Positions 1-11,989 of a DNA stretch of 64,000 nucleotides are shown here, piece by piece; position 1 is the first letter of the stretch; each line of letters starts with the position of its first letter. Source of the DNA: Cristatella mucedo (lineage: Eukaryota; Bryozoa; Phylactolaemata; Cristatellidae); NCBI GenBank assembly GCA_009760855.2, contig WPIO01000004.1:14167501-14231500 (forward strand). The letters are read 5' to 3'. Below the pieces are notes generated by a model. That model was given only the letters and a program-made list of their open reading frames with translations, made no database searches and was not told the origin of the DNA. Made by a program: the position numbers and the translations under genes.

Positions 1-2859
1 ACTGCGCATCGATTCGTCGAGATTCGGTGCCTCTTGCTTGCCTCACTTTCAGCTTCGCTAGCTGATACATGCGATCGCCGGCAGCGAGCTGCTGCAGGCG
101 ATCGTCCAGCACGCAGCCTGCTAGCCCTCACTTTTCCGCCTGCCTGCCGAGCTCTGCACCATTGCAGACCTCCCACCTTGTGATGGAATTTTATTTTCGT
201 ATAAAAGAAACTAGACTGTCCTGTGCTGTGGTGCGTGGAATTGGAACTGTAACCGCGTGGCTTGGGGGAGGGGTAACAATGCGTCCTAAGTTCTCGACAA
301 TCTCGACACGCTGTGCGTGGCCGCTCGGCCGAGCTCAGCTCGACTGGCCGTGCCGAAAGCAGAAGTGGCAGCATCGAGGGGTGGAGTTCACGGCCACGTT
401 ACCGGTCTGTGATGCGATGCCTCATAATGGCAGTCACAGCAGGCCATAGTGCTTTAAAACCACCCGGTCCCCCCCCCCCCCCCCCCCGATTGGACATGCA
501 GCTTGTGCACGAAAGGAAAATGAACATAGCACAGCACGATGATGTGTCCTCATTCACGTCCGTCATCTATCATCACGATCATGTCCATCATTCGCGGTCA
601 TCTTCCCTCCTCTGTCGCTCCTCCTCCGAAGTAGCTGCTCTTCTGTCGATGCTCTACTCCTCAGTCGCTGATTCTCAGGTACAAGCACTGCATCCGTTCT
701 GCCTCTCGGCTGCTCTTGCTCCATCGTTGACAAGCAATTCAGCCAAGCACTAAAAAAAATATCGAAAGTTCTAACAAGAAAATCCGGTGAAGATATTTCA
801 TGCTGTCTCAGGCAGTAATAACGTCTTTATAAAATAAAGTGAGGAGTAATGACACTATAAAATGATTTTTGCCCCTAGCTGAGTTTCATTTCCTAATTGC
901 TAATGCCTCAGAAGTGTAGGAAATAGCCACTATTCCGTACTAACTTTGCTTTGGTAATCAGGACAGGGATTAACTTGAAATTAAATAATTTCGGTCGAGA
1001 ATGCAAATTCGTGTATCGACTCACATTAGTCGAACTGCAAATGAATAAAAAATAACAGACATTTACTCTTGTTATACAAAATAACAATCACTAAAAAGGG
1101 TTCAGAAATGAGTTAAAGATTCCACATTTGTGGCTATACTGCATGTTGATTTCTTGAAAAAGCCCCCATTCGTAGTCCCCATCGTGTGTTTGTTGTCCTA
1201 TCCTTGATAACAACGTTAAAAGTCAGTATATCCTGGTGCAAGTACTTCCATTGCTCCTCTGAGTAAGCTCCCATGTTCTTGAAATTTTCAAGATCAGAGC
1301 CGATGATTATGGGCGTCAAGGGACGATCTGCTCCCTATTTTGGCATAGTTCTTGAAACTTTATGAGAACCTGAACCAGCTGCCCATAGCTTTAAGCCTTT
1401 CTGTGTCTGCCGCCCAGAAAGCCGTGAACCACAGCAACAAAACTGCTCAAAGCCACTTTCTTCTTCCGGTTGAGCCTATTGGCAAATTCGTCTCACAATG
1501 GTCTTCGTGCGTGTTCCGAGGAAGACACTGGCATCAACCTTTGCCTTTGACAGCTGTGGAATGACATGTTGGAGGTACTCGGAATCGCCTGACTCAAATG
1601 TCTCGAGCTGTGACAAATTGCTTGAGGTCGAAGTTGATGAGCAGTGGTGGCAACAGCACCTATCTAGGCTTTACCAGTGGCTCCTTCCTTCCACTCGGAC
1701 GTTGCTCTTCAGAGAGGACTCTGCGGTTGGTCCACTGTGGCCAGTCCTCTTTCTAGAAGCGAGCCTTCGCGTCCCTCGTGCTCGTGTCCAAAGAGAACAA
1801 GGGAACTTCGCGGAACCACATTGAAGGCAAAAGGGCACCATTTTGACGCCTCCACTGCTCTCCCACGCCATACTTCGAGGTGCTCAGAGCAACATATTGG
1901 CACTGGTGTCCTATTTTAGGTTAACCAAGTGAGTCTATAGATGGAGACGGCTAATTATTTCCGTTATGAACCAGCACGGCGTTGAGGCTCTTGGATGAGC
2001 GTGCAATTACCATGGCCGTCTTTCACTTTGGGTTACAGGTAATTTCTTTAGCCTCGAATAGACAGGTCGCATTGATGCAGAAGCGAACCCCATTTGGCTG
2101 AATGAAGAAGATTTGGTTCTCTCATCTGTTCTTTCGCAGTTTGTCGAGCAAGCACATTCCACTCTTTTAGTCTAGATGTCAAAAGCTCAGCATTGGACTA
2201 CCACGTACCTACGTGAGTACGATCAGGGTCTCTTATCAGAACGTTGAGGGTTTCCTGGTTGGGGAAGCATGGCTTTCTCTCCACAGTTGCATCTGCAATA
2301 TTTGAATCTGGATCAGAAAATATCTTCTTGGTTGTCTAACTCGCTGCTCTCCCCTGGCTGATCCCTCTCCATGGGGTTGGGGACTGGGAGCTCATGGCAG
2401 CCTGCGGTACTCGGACGATGGATGGATGGAGGAATGTATGAATAACCATTCGACGTTTGGAAGGGTACACCGTGAGGAAGTAGCTGTCGTTTGAATGGTT
2501 CCCACACAATTTTTGGGACCGTGAACTTAATAGCTCTGTTCTGCCATGTTTTAGCATATTAAAATACCAGAATCATATATATTATTAATAAATAGTTATC
2601 AAATATCTTTCCAGCTATTCCTTCTAGCGAACAGATATTTTTCACCTTCAAAAGTTCTCTTCCAGTTTTTGCCCAGGGCTTGTCTTGATCACCAACAAAG
2701 ATGACAAATTAAAGCTTTAAAGCCTCGCACACTTTAACTGATGCTTTCACAGAGTGGGTTTTCGCTATTTTCTTGGTAAATTATCGTTGTGCAAAGCAAA
2801 ATGAATCTGCTTGGTGTAAGCAACATCTTGATGCCATCAACTATGACCATTCACTTTTT
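1..2859. other. No gene recognised; non-repetitive flank
   Basis: A 16-bp C run lies near 470-487 and a TATA-like TCGTATAAAAG near 199-209. The overlapping frames in 69-753 and 1498-1919 are short, overlap each other and match no family. I see no retroelement tail here. Confidence 0.5.
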
Positions 2860-2867
2860 CCCTCCCT

Positions 2868-2943
<76 letters not shown>

Positions 2944-2970
2944 TGCGTGCGTGTGCGCGTGTGTGTGTAG
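2860..2970. repeat. Compound microsatellite CCCT/CT, TA, T, GT
   Basis: A (CCCT) block grades into (CT) up to 2910, then (TA)12, a T run, and GTGC/GT repeats: four different simple units abutting in 110 bp. Confidence 0.95.
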
Positions 2971-3369
2971 GTATATATAAATGGATGTTCATTTAAAGAA
3001 CATGTACTGTTACACTTCTAAGGATACTACTCTTCAGTGTTATCTCCACCTAATCCTCACTAATTTGGGTAGTAGACGTGCTATATGTGCAAACCTTCCG
3101 TCAGCACCATGCCCAACAGCATAACCGGAGAATATCGAAATACCATTGTGCTCACCACCGACAGAAAGAAGAACAGAAAGTTTTGATGGACCAGCTGCTA
3201 TTTTCTATTTATATCATGCAAGTGCGATTGCAAAAACATTTTATTGAATAAAAAAAATTCCTTATTTTATCTAGTGTTATGGTTACGGACGTGGCAACAC
3301 TGACCGCTGTCAGCGTGGCTAGCACTGACCGTCGTAGCAGCGCTAGCCGGAGCAACTGCTCGACTGATA

Positions 3370-3831
3370 TCACGTCATCCTCCGGTTTGATCGCCTTCAA
3401 AAAGACGCTGAAAACCGTGTCCGTTTCACAAAGCCGTTGCTCCGTTCGAGTAAATTGTCCTTACGTGTGGTTTTCAGGTATGAAAATGCGCAGCGGCGAC
3501 ATGCTTTTGTATAGCATCCAAGTGGATCTGTCTTTTCTCTGTGTGCATTGCCTACCTGCGAACCGATGACTGAGTGTTACTACACCCACCGGGGTCCCAT
3601 TAACCAGCAGCCTCCCGCGAGTCTTTCGTGTGCTTTTGCATGCATTCCTTAGCATGATAACTGTTCGCTTTTGCGTGCTCGCATGTTCGGATACTTTGCT
3701 TTTCATTAACTATTTGCTATTGCTTCTCTTTCAGCGAGTTTTAAATTGCCTTTTGCATAGCTCCTAAATAGGGATTGAGTTGTCTTATGGCGCTATACAG
3801 AAGACTTGTCATTATTATTATTGTATATTTG
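3370..3831 (+). mobile_element. LINE-C 3' end, 5'-truncated
   Basis: LIAFKKTLKTVS near 3387 is the last piece of the reverse-transcriptase ORF (compare SFKKTLKTHLF in CR1/L2-like elements). The 3' UTR that follows matches those at 8440-8755 and 49500-49762 and ends GGCGCTATACAGAAG plus a short ATT tail. Confidence 0.65.
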
Positions 3832-3835
3832 CACT

Positions 3836-3962
3836 GTAGATATACGCGAGCTTTGCACACACGTATATATACATGTATGCATAAATAAATATATACTTTA
3901 TATATATATATAGTTATTTATTTATTTATGTATATACAGATACCTGTGTGTATAGATATAGG
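3836..3962. repeat. AT-rich simple repeat (TA/TTTA)
   Basis: TATA, TATG and TTTA tracts alternate between the LINE-C tail and a tRNA-like SINE fragment. Confidence 0.85.
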
Positions 3963-3991
3963 AAGTGCATTGGGCACCTAATGAATACAGT

Positions 3992-4085
3992 TAGTGCATA
4001 TTGGCCAAGTGGTAAGGTGCTCGCCTTTAACCTACAGAGTCCTAGGCGCCAGCCCTGCCGCATATATTAAGCGCCTGGGTAGTGC
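3992..4085 (+). mobile_element. SINE2-like fragment
   Basis: TTGGCCAAGTGGTAAGGTGC resembles the tRNA A-box head of SINE2 copies at 28843 and 54363. The B box is decayed and no tail is visible. Confidence 0.4.
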
Positions 4086-4387
4086 TCAAGTTCGCTTAGA
4101 GTGCTATACGAATGAAGTTTTAATTATTTTAATATATACCTGTAAGGTAGACATTCCGAGCTGTAGATGTGCCTGCGTAAATATGCATGTAAAATATTCC
4201 TCGAAATCAATCAGACATTTGCTGAGGTTAGAGGTCTCCCTTCCGTGCGCATGCTCGCCATGCTACCGAGCGACTCGCCGAAAGAGAGACCAAACGAAGG
4301 CGAGCAGATTAGCATGGGTCTATTACCAGCATGGCAAGACAGCCGTCCAACCCAATGGGCTCAAGAGGTTTCTTGCAGCTCCTACAC

Positions 4388-4491
4388 ACTAACCATTTGA
4401 CCATGCTTCCTTTGCAGCATATGTAATGTGCCTAAAAAGAGATCCAGTTCTCAAAGGGTGCTATATCCATGTATTATTATTATTATTATTA
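4388..4491 (+). mobile_element. LINE-A extreme 3' end
   Basis: CTAACCATTTGACC, TTTGCAGCATATGTAA, then the hairpin region in degraded form (AGAGATCCAGTTCTCAAAGG) and an (ATT)n tail. Confidence 0.75.
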
Positions 4492-6445
4492 AGACGAGGC
4501 CTTGGTACAATAATATTGTCACTGTATTAGCATTTTTCAAAGCTAAAAATAAATATATTTCTATTGTCTTAGCGAGCAATACACTATACTGTCCTTTCAA
4601 TAGCAAGCAATCTACCAAACACGGTGCTTCACGGTGCTTCCGCAGTCCGCGATCCACACAATGCGGTCAGACTCACCACTCTGGAAGTGCTGTTAGAACT
4701 TAAAAACTAAACTGCCGCATAAGTATTGCAATAATATAGATACTGTTCATTTGGAAAATACAATAGATTATTATTGTTACCGCACCAAATACAACATATT
4801 TTTAGCAATACAATATGTTGTCCCATAAATATATTTTGCGGCTCTATTACGACCTCTTGCAAATGGGCCATATTTCTTAACCATACCGCTTAGTAGCGGA
4901 AACAGTGGGTTTTACTGCGTTCGTGTGAAAACTCGCAGCATTCACTGCGATGCCCCGTAGTTATGGATGGACTATGAGCTTGACAGCCAATCCTCGGTTA
5001 CGAACTACGATCATGGCTGCTAAATTTGAGCTGAGCCGCTTAGGAAATGTCCACAATAAGCCGAAGCTTGTGAGCAGAGCAACTTAGGACGAACAAGATT
5101 GTTGCATGACTTAAGACCTGGCTATTATACAAGGTACGGGCCTGACGGCAGTAGTTCTCTTGGAGCGACGGTCTGCCGGTCGTTGTGTCCTAGCGCTGAG
5201 CGGGTGTGGTATAAGACAGTGAACAAGTCAGTCGCGAGTCGTCTGCTGTACTGTTCGTAATATACTGGCTATTGCTGTGCTTTTTCTAATACGGTGTTGT
5301 TGTTGTTGGCGCTGCGTGCAAAATATCGAGCGCCGCGACGTCGCCGTCGGCGGTCGATGTGCAGCTACCCGGACTAGCGAGCGTCGCGCCCGGTCGTAAC
5401 AGCATAACAATGACACAACATAACAAAATAATAGCAGCATATTAACGCCGACTGCTGGGCTACCGGTATTGTTAGGGGGCATTTGATGTTCTAATTAAAG
5501 TCTGACATAGAAATGTGTGTCGCTAAACGAGGCACACTCGCACCGCTAGTAGAATAGGACCGAGGTGCTACCAGCGAGGTCGGACAGCTGAGCTGAGCAG
5601 CTACATGTTTGTAGTCGCAGCAATGAAGAGCGCTGATGCGAATGGTGAAAGACGGCCTATTCACAGCACGGTGTAACATTGCCGCGTCGCACCGTATAAT
5701 GATGCGTCTTGCCATTCCGTGTCGGAAAGACGAAAATGCTCGCTCGCTGCGATACATTTCACACTACTCCTTTCGTCTGCTGGCTAAGCGACGCCGTCGT
5801 TTCGAATCTTATACCGCGGCGCCACAATGGAAAGCTTGCGACTAGATACCACGTGCGGTTATCAATTCAAGTAAAACGTGAACATACCTCGACAGATGTT
5901 AGTAGCGAGAAACACAATCTAGACCCGCGTTTTGTGATTGGCCCCTTTTTCGAGAGAGTTTCGCTCCGGCTGTTGCCGCCACGTCTCGCCTGGTGCCGAG
6001 CCGCCGCCGCTCCCGACTGCTGCTCATCCTCTTACCTTTACAGCTTCCGTTGGGCAGCAGCTTCGGCCATTTAACAGTTAGGCGCCCCGAGCCCACTTGC
6101 TTGCTTCGCCTAGTCGCCGCGACGGTTGAGGTCTGGCTACACCGCAGCATAGCAGAAATATGCCTTCGTGCTCGAGAAATATTAAGAGGCTCTCCTTAAT
6201 GAGTTGCAAGGTGGTGCCGGTGGCCGACTCCGAGGCCGACTCAGAATGGAATTGATATTAGCAGCACTGAGTAGCATTAAAAAACGCTATCTTTACTCCT
6301 GTTACTATCTGAAACTCTATTGCACTGCGGACAACAAACAGTACCCAAACAACATTGAAGGCTAAAACTTTTCCCGCCCAACATGGCGGCTTACATCCGC
6401 TCACTAGATTCAGTCAGAGCGGTGTAGGCTAGTTTGTCGCCGCGT
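4492..6445. other. No gene recognised; CpG-rich patches
   Basis: 5130-5480 and 5500-6220 are richer in CpG than the surroundings. ATGGCGGC at 6383 is a YY1/start-like motif, but its frame closes after 14 codons. Nothing here joins into a supported gene. Confidence 0.4.
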
Positions 6446-6990
6446 AGCAGTTGCCGCATCTCACCACTTCTCGCCGTCCTGCACTGGCTTCCCGTCAAGC
6501 GACGCATCGACTTAAGGTTTTGTCGCTGAAGTTTAGATCTCTTCATTCTCTGGCTACAGCCTAGCTATCAGATCTACTCCCCCACCAGGCTAAGCATCGT
6601 ACAACCCACTTTTCGGAATCTAATCGTTTACCTAAACCTCGCACGAACCTGAAATCCTTTGGAGACTATGCCTAGCTCCCAAAGCCTGGTGCTCACTTCC
6701 TACTGGCGTCACGACATTCCTTGACTTGACCACATTTAAAAAGAAGCTAAAACGCGGCTATTTATCGCAGCATTTAGTGATTCCATGTGATTCGTTCTTT
6801 GTGTGCTTAGCATGCTGACACTGTGCATGCTGCCACTAACCGTATTCGCATGCTGACCCTAGGCACGTCACCTCTAACCATATTATGCTTTTTGTCATTG
6901 AGCATGTTACCACTAACCATTCGATCATGTCTCCTTTGCAGCAAATGTAAAATGCCTAGAAAGAGATTGAGCTGTGCGATGATTAATAAG
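6446..6990 (+). mobile_element. LINE-A, 5'-truncated, RT end plus 3' UTR
   Basis: It starts in the C-terminal RT region (CACCACTTCTCGCC...CTGGCTTCCCGT, the HHFSPSCTGFPS-type frame), with several stops. It continues through the UTR (TTTGCAGCAAATGTAAAATG) and breaks off after GAGATTGAG, before any TTA tail. Confidence 0.8.
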
Positions 6991-7242
6991 GAAATCCTAG
7001 ATGAAAATTTTGGCTCCGCGACTGACAACAGTCATTACGTAAGTGTTACGTCAGTGACTATGAAGGAGTCACCAACTGACTATCTTAGTCACTAAATAAC
7101 TAATTAGCCTGGCTGATTACAGAGGTCGATATGTCCAGGTTACTGGTGAAGGCATTGCCCTGCTAAAAGCAGCTGCAGTCACTAGGAAAGCCGACCATAG
7201 ATACAGAGAGCCTAAGCTACTTTTGCCCAGTCTCCTATCTTT

Positions 7243-7410
7243 GATGGCTCACTAGGTAGGGCGGTTGCTTTTCACGACCTTGGCCCTGAGGTCGTGGATT
7301 AGAATCCTGCGGTGGGCGATCCTTTATCGCCGCTGCAAGTGGTGGTGATAGCCGTAAAGGCTCTTCTGTCGCTATATAAAAGAGGCTGTTGAATCAGCTA
7401 CTATTTCTTT
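7243..7410 (+). mobile_element. SINE1, tRNA-derived
   Basis: GATGGCTCACTAGGTAGG (A-box region) and GGATTAGAATCCTGCGGTGG (mutated B box), then a body with CGCTGCAAGTGGTGGTGATA and TCTGTCGCTATATAAAAG. The anticodon arm is a self-complementary stretch around GACCTTGGCCCTGAGGTC. Confidence 0.85.
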
Positions 7411-7579
7411 TATCTGCTATTCTTATCTAACACACTTGAAGTAGTTGTGGCAGAAAAACTAAGTGGTTGCATAATTTCATCAGATTTTGACAGAGCTAGC
7501 CGTTCCATGGAAATAGCTCTACTTTGAGTTTAAAATCATCTTCAGAAGAATGTTGATCGGGGTATGTACGGCCCTCTCT

Positions 7580-8755
7580 GCTAGTTCTCCTAAATCTCTC
7601 AGCAGCATTTGATACAGTTCATGATCAGGTCCATTTTGAAGGCCTCTCGATACGCTCATATATTACTGGCACAGTTCTAAACTGGGTTAAGACCTACCTT
7701 AGTCAGACATGTAAGGATATATATGCCTTTAGGCATGGGTCATCCGATGAAACACCTACAGTATAGGGTGACGCAGGGTTCAGCATTAGCCTCACTTCTT
7801 TCAAAAATCTATACACTCCATCTACACAATGTCGTCGTCAAGTACACGTCACGTCAAGTACATATTTCTATGCACGGACCCTCAGCTGTTACAATCTTTT
7901 GACGAGTCTCACTCCTTATCACGTCGGCCTACTTTTAGCTGAGCAAGCTTTCTAAAATTGCGGCCTGCTTCACGAAAAATACAATAGCTTAACTAGTTCA
8001 TGCATTTGCGATATCGCCTCTAGATACTGCAACATCCTTTATTTAGGACTGAGGCCGGCTTGTGGCCTTCGTAATCTGCAGCCTTCGGTGCGAAACTCGG
8101 CAGCTCGTCCGGTCTGTCTTGTCTTGTGCGGAGTAACTGCCACGTCACACCGCGTCCGTTTTAGTTTCGTAAGCTCCCTATCAAGCATCGCATCGATCCT
8201 AAGTTCCCGAGTCCGACTTAGCGGTCGCTTCACTTGCTTGCCTTGACCTATTCGAACTCTTTACTCCTCAAGTCACGTGCCCCCACACGACTAGCTCCTC
8301 GGATGCCGCCAGTCGTCTCGCCGTTCATTTTAATTAGTTGAAATCTTAGGTACTAGGTCGGTACTGCAATTCGTATGCATCGTAAGTCTGGAACATACCA
8401 CAGGCTACTGTCGCCACCTCCATTGACTTTTATGCAGAGTTTTAGTCTCAGTTAAGGACGAACCTGTTCCGCGTAGCTGTCCCTGCCTACCAGCGAGTGT
8501 GTCTTTTAAGTTCGTGTGTGCTTTCCATACATTTACCTTAGCATGGATTCCGGGTATGTTGCTAAACTAAGGGCCTTCTAACCAGCAGGCTCGAGTGTCT
8601 TCTTGCGTGAGTTTGCCAGCTTGCCGAAGAATAACACTTTGTTTGCCATCAACTCTTGATTATTGCGTCTCTCGCAGCGAGTTGCTAAACGCCCGGATTG
8701 AGATTTGGTTTTCGTAGAGCGCCGCTATACATTCACAATAGACAATAATACATGT
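7580..8755 (+). mobile_element. LINE-C, degenerate RT plus 3' UTR
   Basis: Open pieces read as RT: LNLSAAFDT-like at about 7590, LQPSVRNSAARPVCLV at 8080, then KDEPVPRS at 8455. The frame is broken many times. The 3' UTR (8470-8755) matches the copies at 3500 and 49500, and ends near CGCCGCTATACATTC. Confidence 0.7.
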
Positions 8756-8770
8756 ACACACACGCACGCA

Positions 8771-8802
<32 letters not shown>

Positions 8803-8819
8803 CACATATATATATATGT
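8756..8819. repeat. Microsatellite CACG/CA/TA
   Basis: (ACGC)n grades into (AC)n and then (AT)n, directly behind the LINE-C tail; it may have grown from that tail. Confidence 0.95.
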
Positions 8820-10078
8820 TTATGTATTATTGTCTGATATGAATGTCGTAACTGCTACATTAAGCCGCTTCTCACTCCGAGGGACATGTAAAGTACGAGC
8901 GTCGCCATAGTTGCTCACTCTATTCATTTCGCTCTACTCTTAATATGAACGGAGAAACAACGTTGTTTTCTGGACCCGCTGGCCCGAGGTGCCAACGGTG
9001 ACCAGCTTCACAAGTCTCGCACCGATGGACGCTACTTCCGCTACTTCTTCGGCTTGCACATTTCGTTAGCTGCAAGTAGAAAATTAAACCGGGAAGCTAG
9101 CACCCGTAAAACGGCATTTCTGGGCGCTAGCAAGATAATTTGTCTCATTTCCATCTGCGTTTCTTCGAGTTTTCTTTTTAATGAGATCGTGCAGCTTTGT
9201 AGGCTTCATTCTTTCATTCTTCTGCACGATCAGCAATGGTACACAAAGCTCTTAAAAGTGCACAGGACACGGCTTACCAGTGCATCAGAAAAGTAAAAAA
9301 TTCAGCATGGCAGAGGCACTTAAATGGGGTGGTTGTCGGGCGGGGGGGGGGCGGGGGCCCCGCGGGGCAGCCCTATGCTCCAGCACTGCAACGAGCGAAG
9401 CTGACGTTGGGCAAAGTAACGTCTGCTTGTCACGGAACAAAAAGCGTAGAAACTATTGGAGTGAAGGCAGCAGCAGCTGCTGCACGAAGGAAGAAAGTGC
9501 CCGCGGGCGCAGGGCGAAGGAGGATGTGCGCTAGTCGACTGAGTCCTAGCAGCAACCTTCTATCGGCCAATGACCGAGCGAGTGCACTTTTTGCCCTTCC
9601 TCCTCATTTACTCTCAGGTTGCTTTGACTGCTGCGCTTCTTTAGGGTATCGCTCACTTGATGCCGTACGGTGCTGTTGCGTGAGCCTGCTGCTTCTGCTA
9701 TTGTAATTAGTGCAGCACCATCGGCCACTAATGTATGCCCAACCACCTGCAGCAGGTGGTTGGGCAATTGACTCGGTGCTGCATCCGGCCTTTGATGTAA
9801 GCGTGTGGCCCATCACAGATGCACTCCCCTATCTGAGGTGAGTCAGCCAGCTCGTATATGTACCCGTTGAGGGAACGAAGATCGAGTCTCGTTTATTGCC
9901 CAAGTCCTCGCTGTGTCTCCGTGAGACTCCACAAGAACAGCCGCCGCCAAAGACGCTGTAACACAACAATGCGAGTTAAAGTTGATTCAGTTGCCGGTGA
10001 GTTTTAAGGAAGTCTTTGTGCTGCTCGTTTTTTGCACGCCCAAATTTAGAGTCCCACGAACTTTCATGCGTTTGCTAT
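8820..10078. other. No gene recognised; GC-rich with long open frame
   Basis: A 156-codon frame (9236-9706) is Ala/Gly/Arg/Leu-rich and low in complexity (GRGGGGGP, KAAAAAARRKK, CCCVSLLLLLL). It looks like composition, not a protein. A near-perfect palindrome sits at 9736-9766. Confidence 0.45.
9736..9766. repeat. Perfect palindrome, 15-bp arms
   Basis: TGCCCAACCACCTGC, one base A, then the exact reverse complement. Confidence 0.95.
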
Positions 10079-10079
10079 T

Positions 10080-10252
10080 AAAAAAAATCCTAGCTGAATA
10101 AACAGCCTCGTTTTGTATAGCGACAGAAGACCCTTAAGGGCTATCACCACCACTTGCAGTGGCGATAAAGAATCGCCCACCGCAGGAATCGAACTCACGA
10201 CCTCGTGACCGAGGTTGTGAGCAACCGCCTTACCAGTGTGCCATCACGGCTC
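10080..10252 (-). mobile_element. SINE1, tRNA-derived
   Basis: Read on the minus strand: GAGCCGTGATGGCACACTGG, then AGTTCGATTCCTGCGG (good B box), TGTCGCTATACAAAACGAGG and an A-rich end. Confidence 0.9.
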
Positions 10253-10504
10253 ACTACCCGTAGCGTGCAACTCTTTTTGTTCTAGAAAGTTTGGCTTGAC
10301 TCGCAAGTACAAGAATACGACGCCCTAGGCTAGTATGCTGTGTATGTTTGGGACTGCAACTACAAGTGCTGCAATGCAAATAAACGGTCCTTAGACAGTT
10401 CGTTTAAGATAGTCCTGCCTGCTTGCACGGTACATAAATCAGTGGTAAAGAAGTTGCTAGTCCGGTATGCCATAGAATCTGCATCACTTATTAAGCAGTT
10501 CATT

Positions 10505-10566
10505 AAAGAGAGTGAGAGAAGAGAAAGAGGGAGAGGGAGAGAGAGAGAGAGAGAAAGAGAGAAAGA

Positions 10567-10646
<80 letters not shown>
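10505..10646. repeat. (GA)n microsatellite
   Basis: A purine tract of about 140 bp on the plus strand, with a few GGGA and AAAG interruptions in the first 60 bp. Confidence 0.97.
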
Positions 10647-10649
<3 letters not shown>

Positions 10650-10849
10650 ATGCACTCCGTTTGGGCCCCTACGGATACATATGGATATGCTGATACATAC
10701 GGATACCTATGCTCGAGCGGTGGAATCTCAATATATGCAGGCTTCCATTGCGGCGACCTATTTCTGTGGTACGAAATTCCGGCATCATTCCGTGCGCGCG
10801 CAAGCAAATAACCCATTACCTGTTTAGTCAGGTTTGTTCACTAACCGGA

Positions 10850-11985
10850 AGTAACTCGCTAACCACGAAGCGGAAGAGCAACGGTGACGCTCGGCTCATG
10901 AAAACGCTGTCATCCCCTCTGCGGTCTTTACTGGCAGACAAAATTAGCCCAGTTATAATTGAAACTTTTAATGCTTCTTTGGAAAAATGGGCTGTACTTA
11001 AGTCCTTCAAATTGGCCATCGTTAGATCGATGCTTAAAAAGCCTGGATTAGGTTCAAAGGTCCTCGTACATTATTGCCCAGTTTTCATTTTTCCTTTTTT
11101 GTCAAAGATTTAAAAAAATTATCGCTAAGCAGCTGGTAAAACGTATTGAAAAGAATGAAATCTCAGAAAAATTTCAGTCGGGATTAAAGTGGCAGCACTC
11201 CACTGCAACTGCTCTCCTCCGTGTCTTAACCGATGACATGCTATGCAGCAACGATGACGAGAATGTCGCTGCTCTAGCGCTGCTAGATCTATCAGCTGCC
11301 TTCGACAATATTGATCACGATGTCCTTACTTGAACAATTGAGTGGAACGATCGGTCCCGCAGACGAGGCACTGGGATGGTTCGTACTCGTCCGATCGCCG
11401 TCAATCCGTGTCATGTGGGGGTCAGGTATCGTCTGCCAGACCAGTCACCCGGGGAGCTCCACTTGGGTACGTCCTCGGTCCTTTGCCGCTCTCCACTTAC
11501 ACTCTACCTCGGGGAAAAGGGATTCGGGCTCACGGGATAGGCAGTCACTTTTATGCTGGCGATATTCTCGTGTATTTGTCAATTAAACCATCGGAATCTG
11601 CTGCAGCGACTGATAAACTGAATGATTGCCTTGCAGTCATTCGATCCTGGACATCGGCAAATTTCCTTAAACTAAACGACGATAAAACCGAACTGCTACT
11701 TATGGGACACCCGAAGCCTGTGGCTGGACTAGAAGACTTTGCTCTTCTATTAGGGGATGCTGTTTCGCGAATATCGCCTGCATGCTCAGAATTTTAGTGT
11801 CGTCTTCGATAGCTGCCTAAACTGCGAAAGCTTCGTTAAGAAGACTGCTTCCATAAGCGATGCACCAGTTAGAACTGCAGCCAGCGAAAACTCGCAATCT
11901 GTAAGAGCTTTAACTAGCTATTGGCTTATGATCAAATCATCATGCGAACCATCAGCTGATCAATGGCTAATAATATATTAGCACC
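10850..11985 (+). mobile_element. LINE-B, RT region, frameshifted
   Basis: LKSFKLAIVRSMLKKPGL at about 11000 and [16 protein letters not shown] at 11275 are CR1/L2-like RT blocks. They are followed by YAGDILVYLSIKPSES (the YADD region, active-site Asp pair lost) and [20 protein letters not shown]. At least three frameshifts or stops make it dead. The 3' UTR is missing. Confidence 0.88.
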
Positions 11986-11989
11986 ACGT

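Noticed and set aside
5070-5480. Possible solo LTR (TATA-like GGTATAAGAC near 5208, short TG start, TGGCGCTGCG resembling a primer-binding site near 5306)
   Set aside because: No second LTR, no target-site duplication, no gag or pol frames nearby; the motifs are individually common.
6383-6430. Start of a gene at ATGGCGGC (MAAYIRSLDSVRAV)
   Set aside because: Frame closes after 14 codons with no donor that leads to a supported exon; a LINE-A copy begins immediately after.
9236-9706. 156-codon open frame on the plus strand
   Set aside because: Low-complexity composition (poly-Gly, poly-Ala, poly-Leu), GC-rich DNA, no domain and no splice partners.
10340-10816. Long frames through the (GA)n tract, and likewise in the CT and TA tracts
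   Set aside because: Dinucleotide repeats have no stops in several frames; the frames carry no information.
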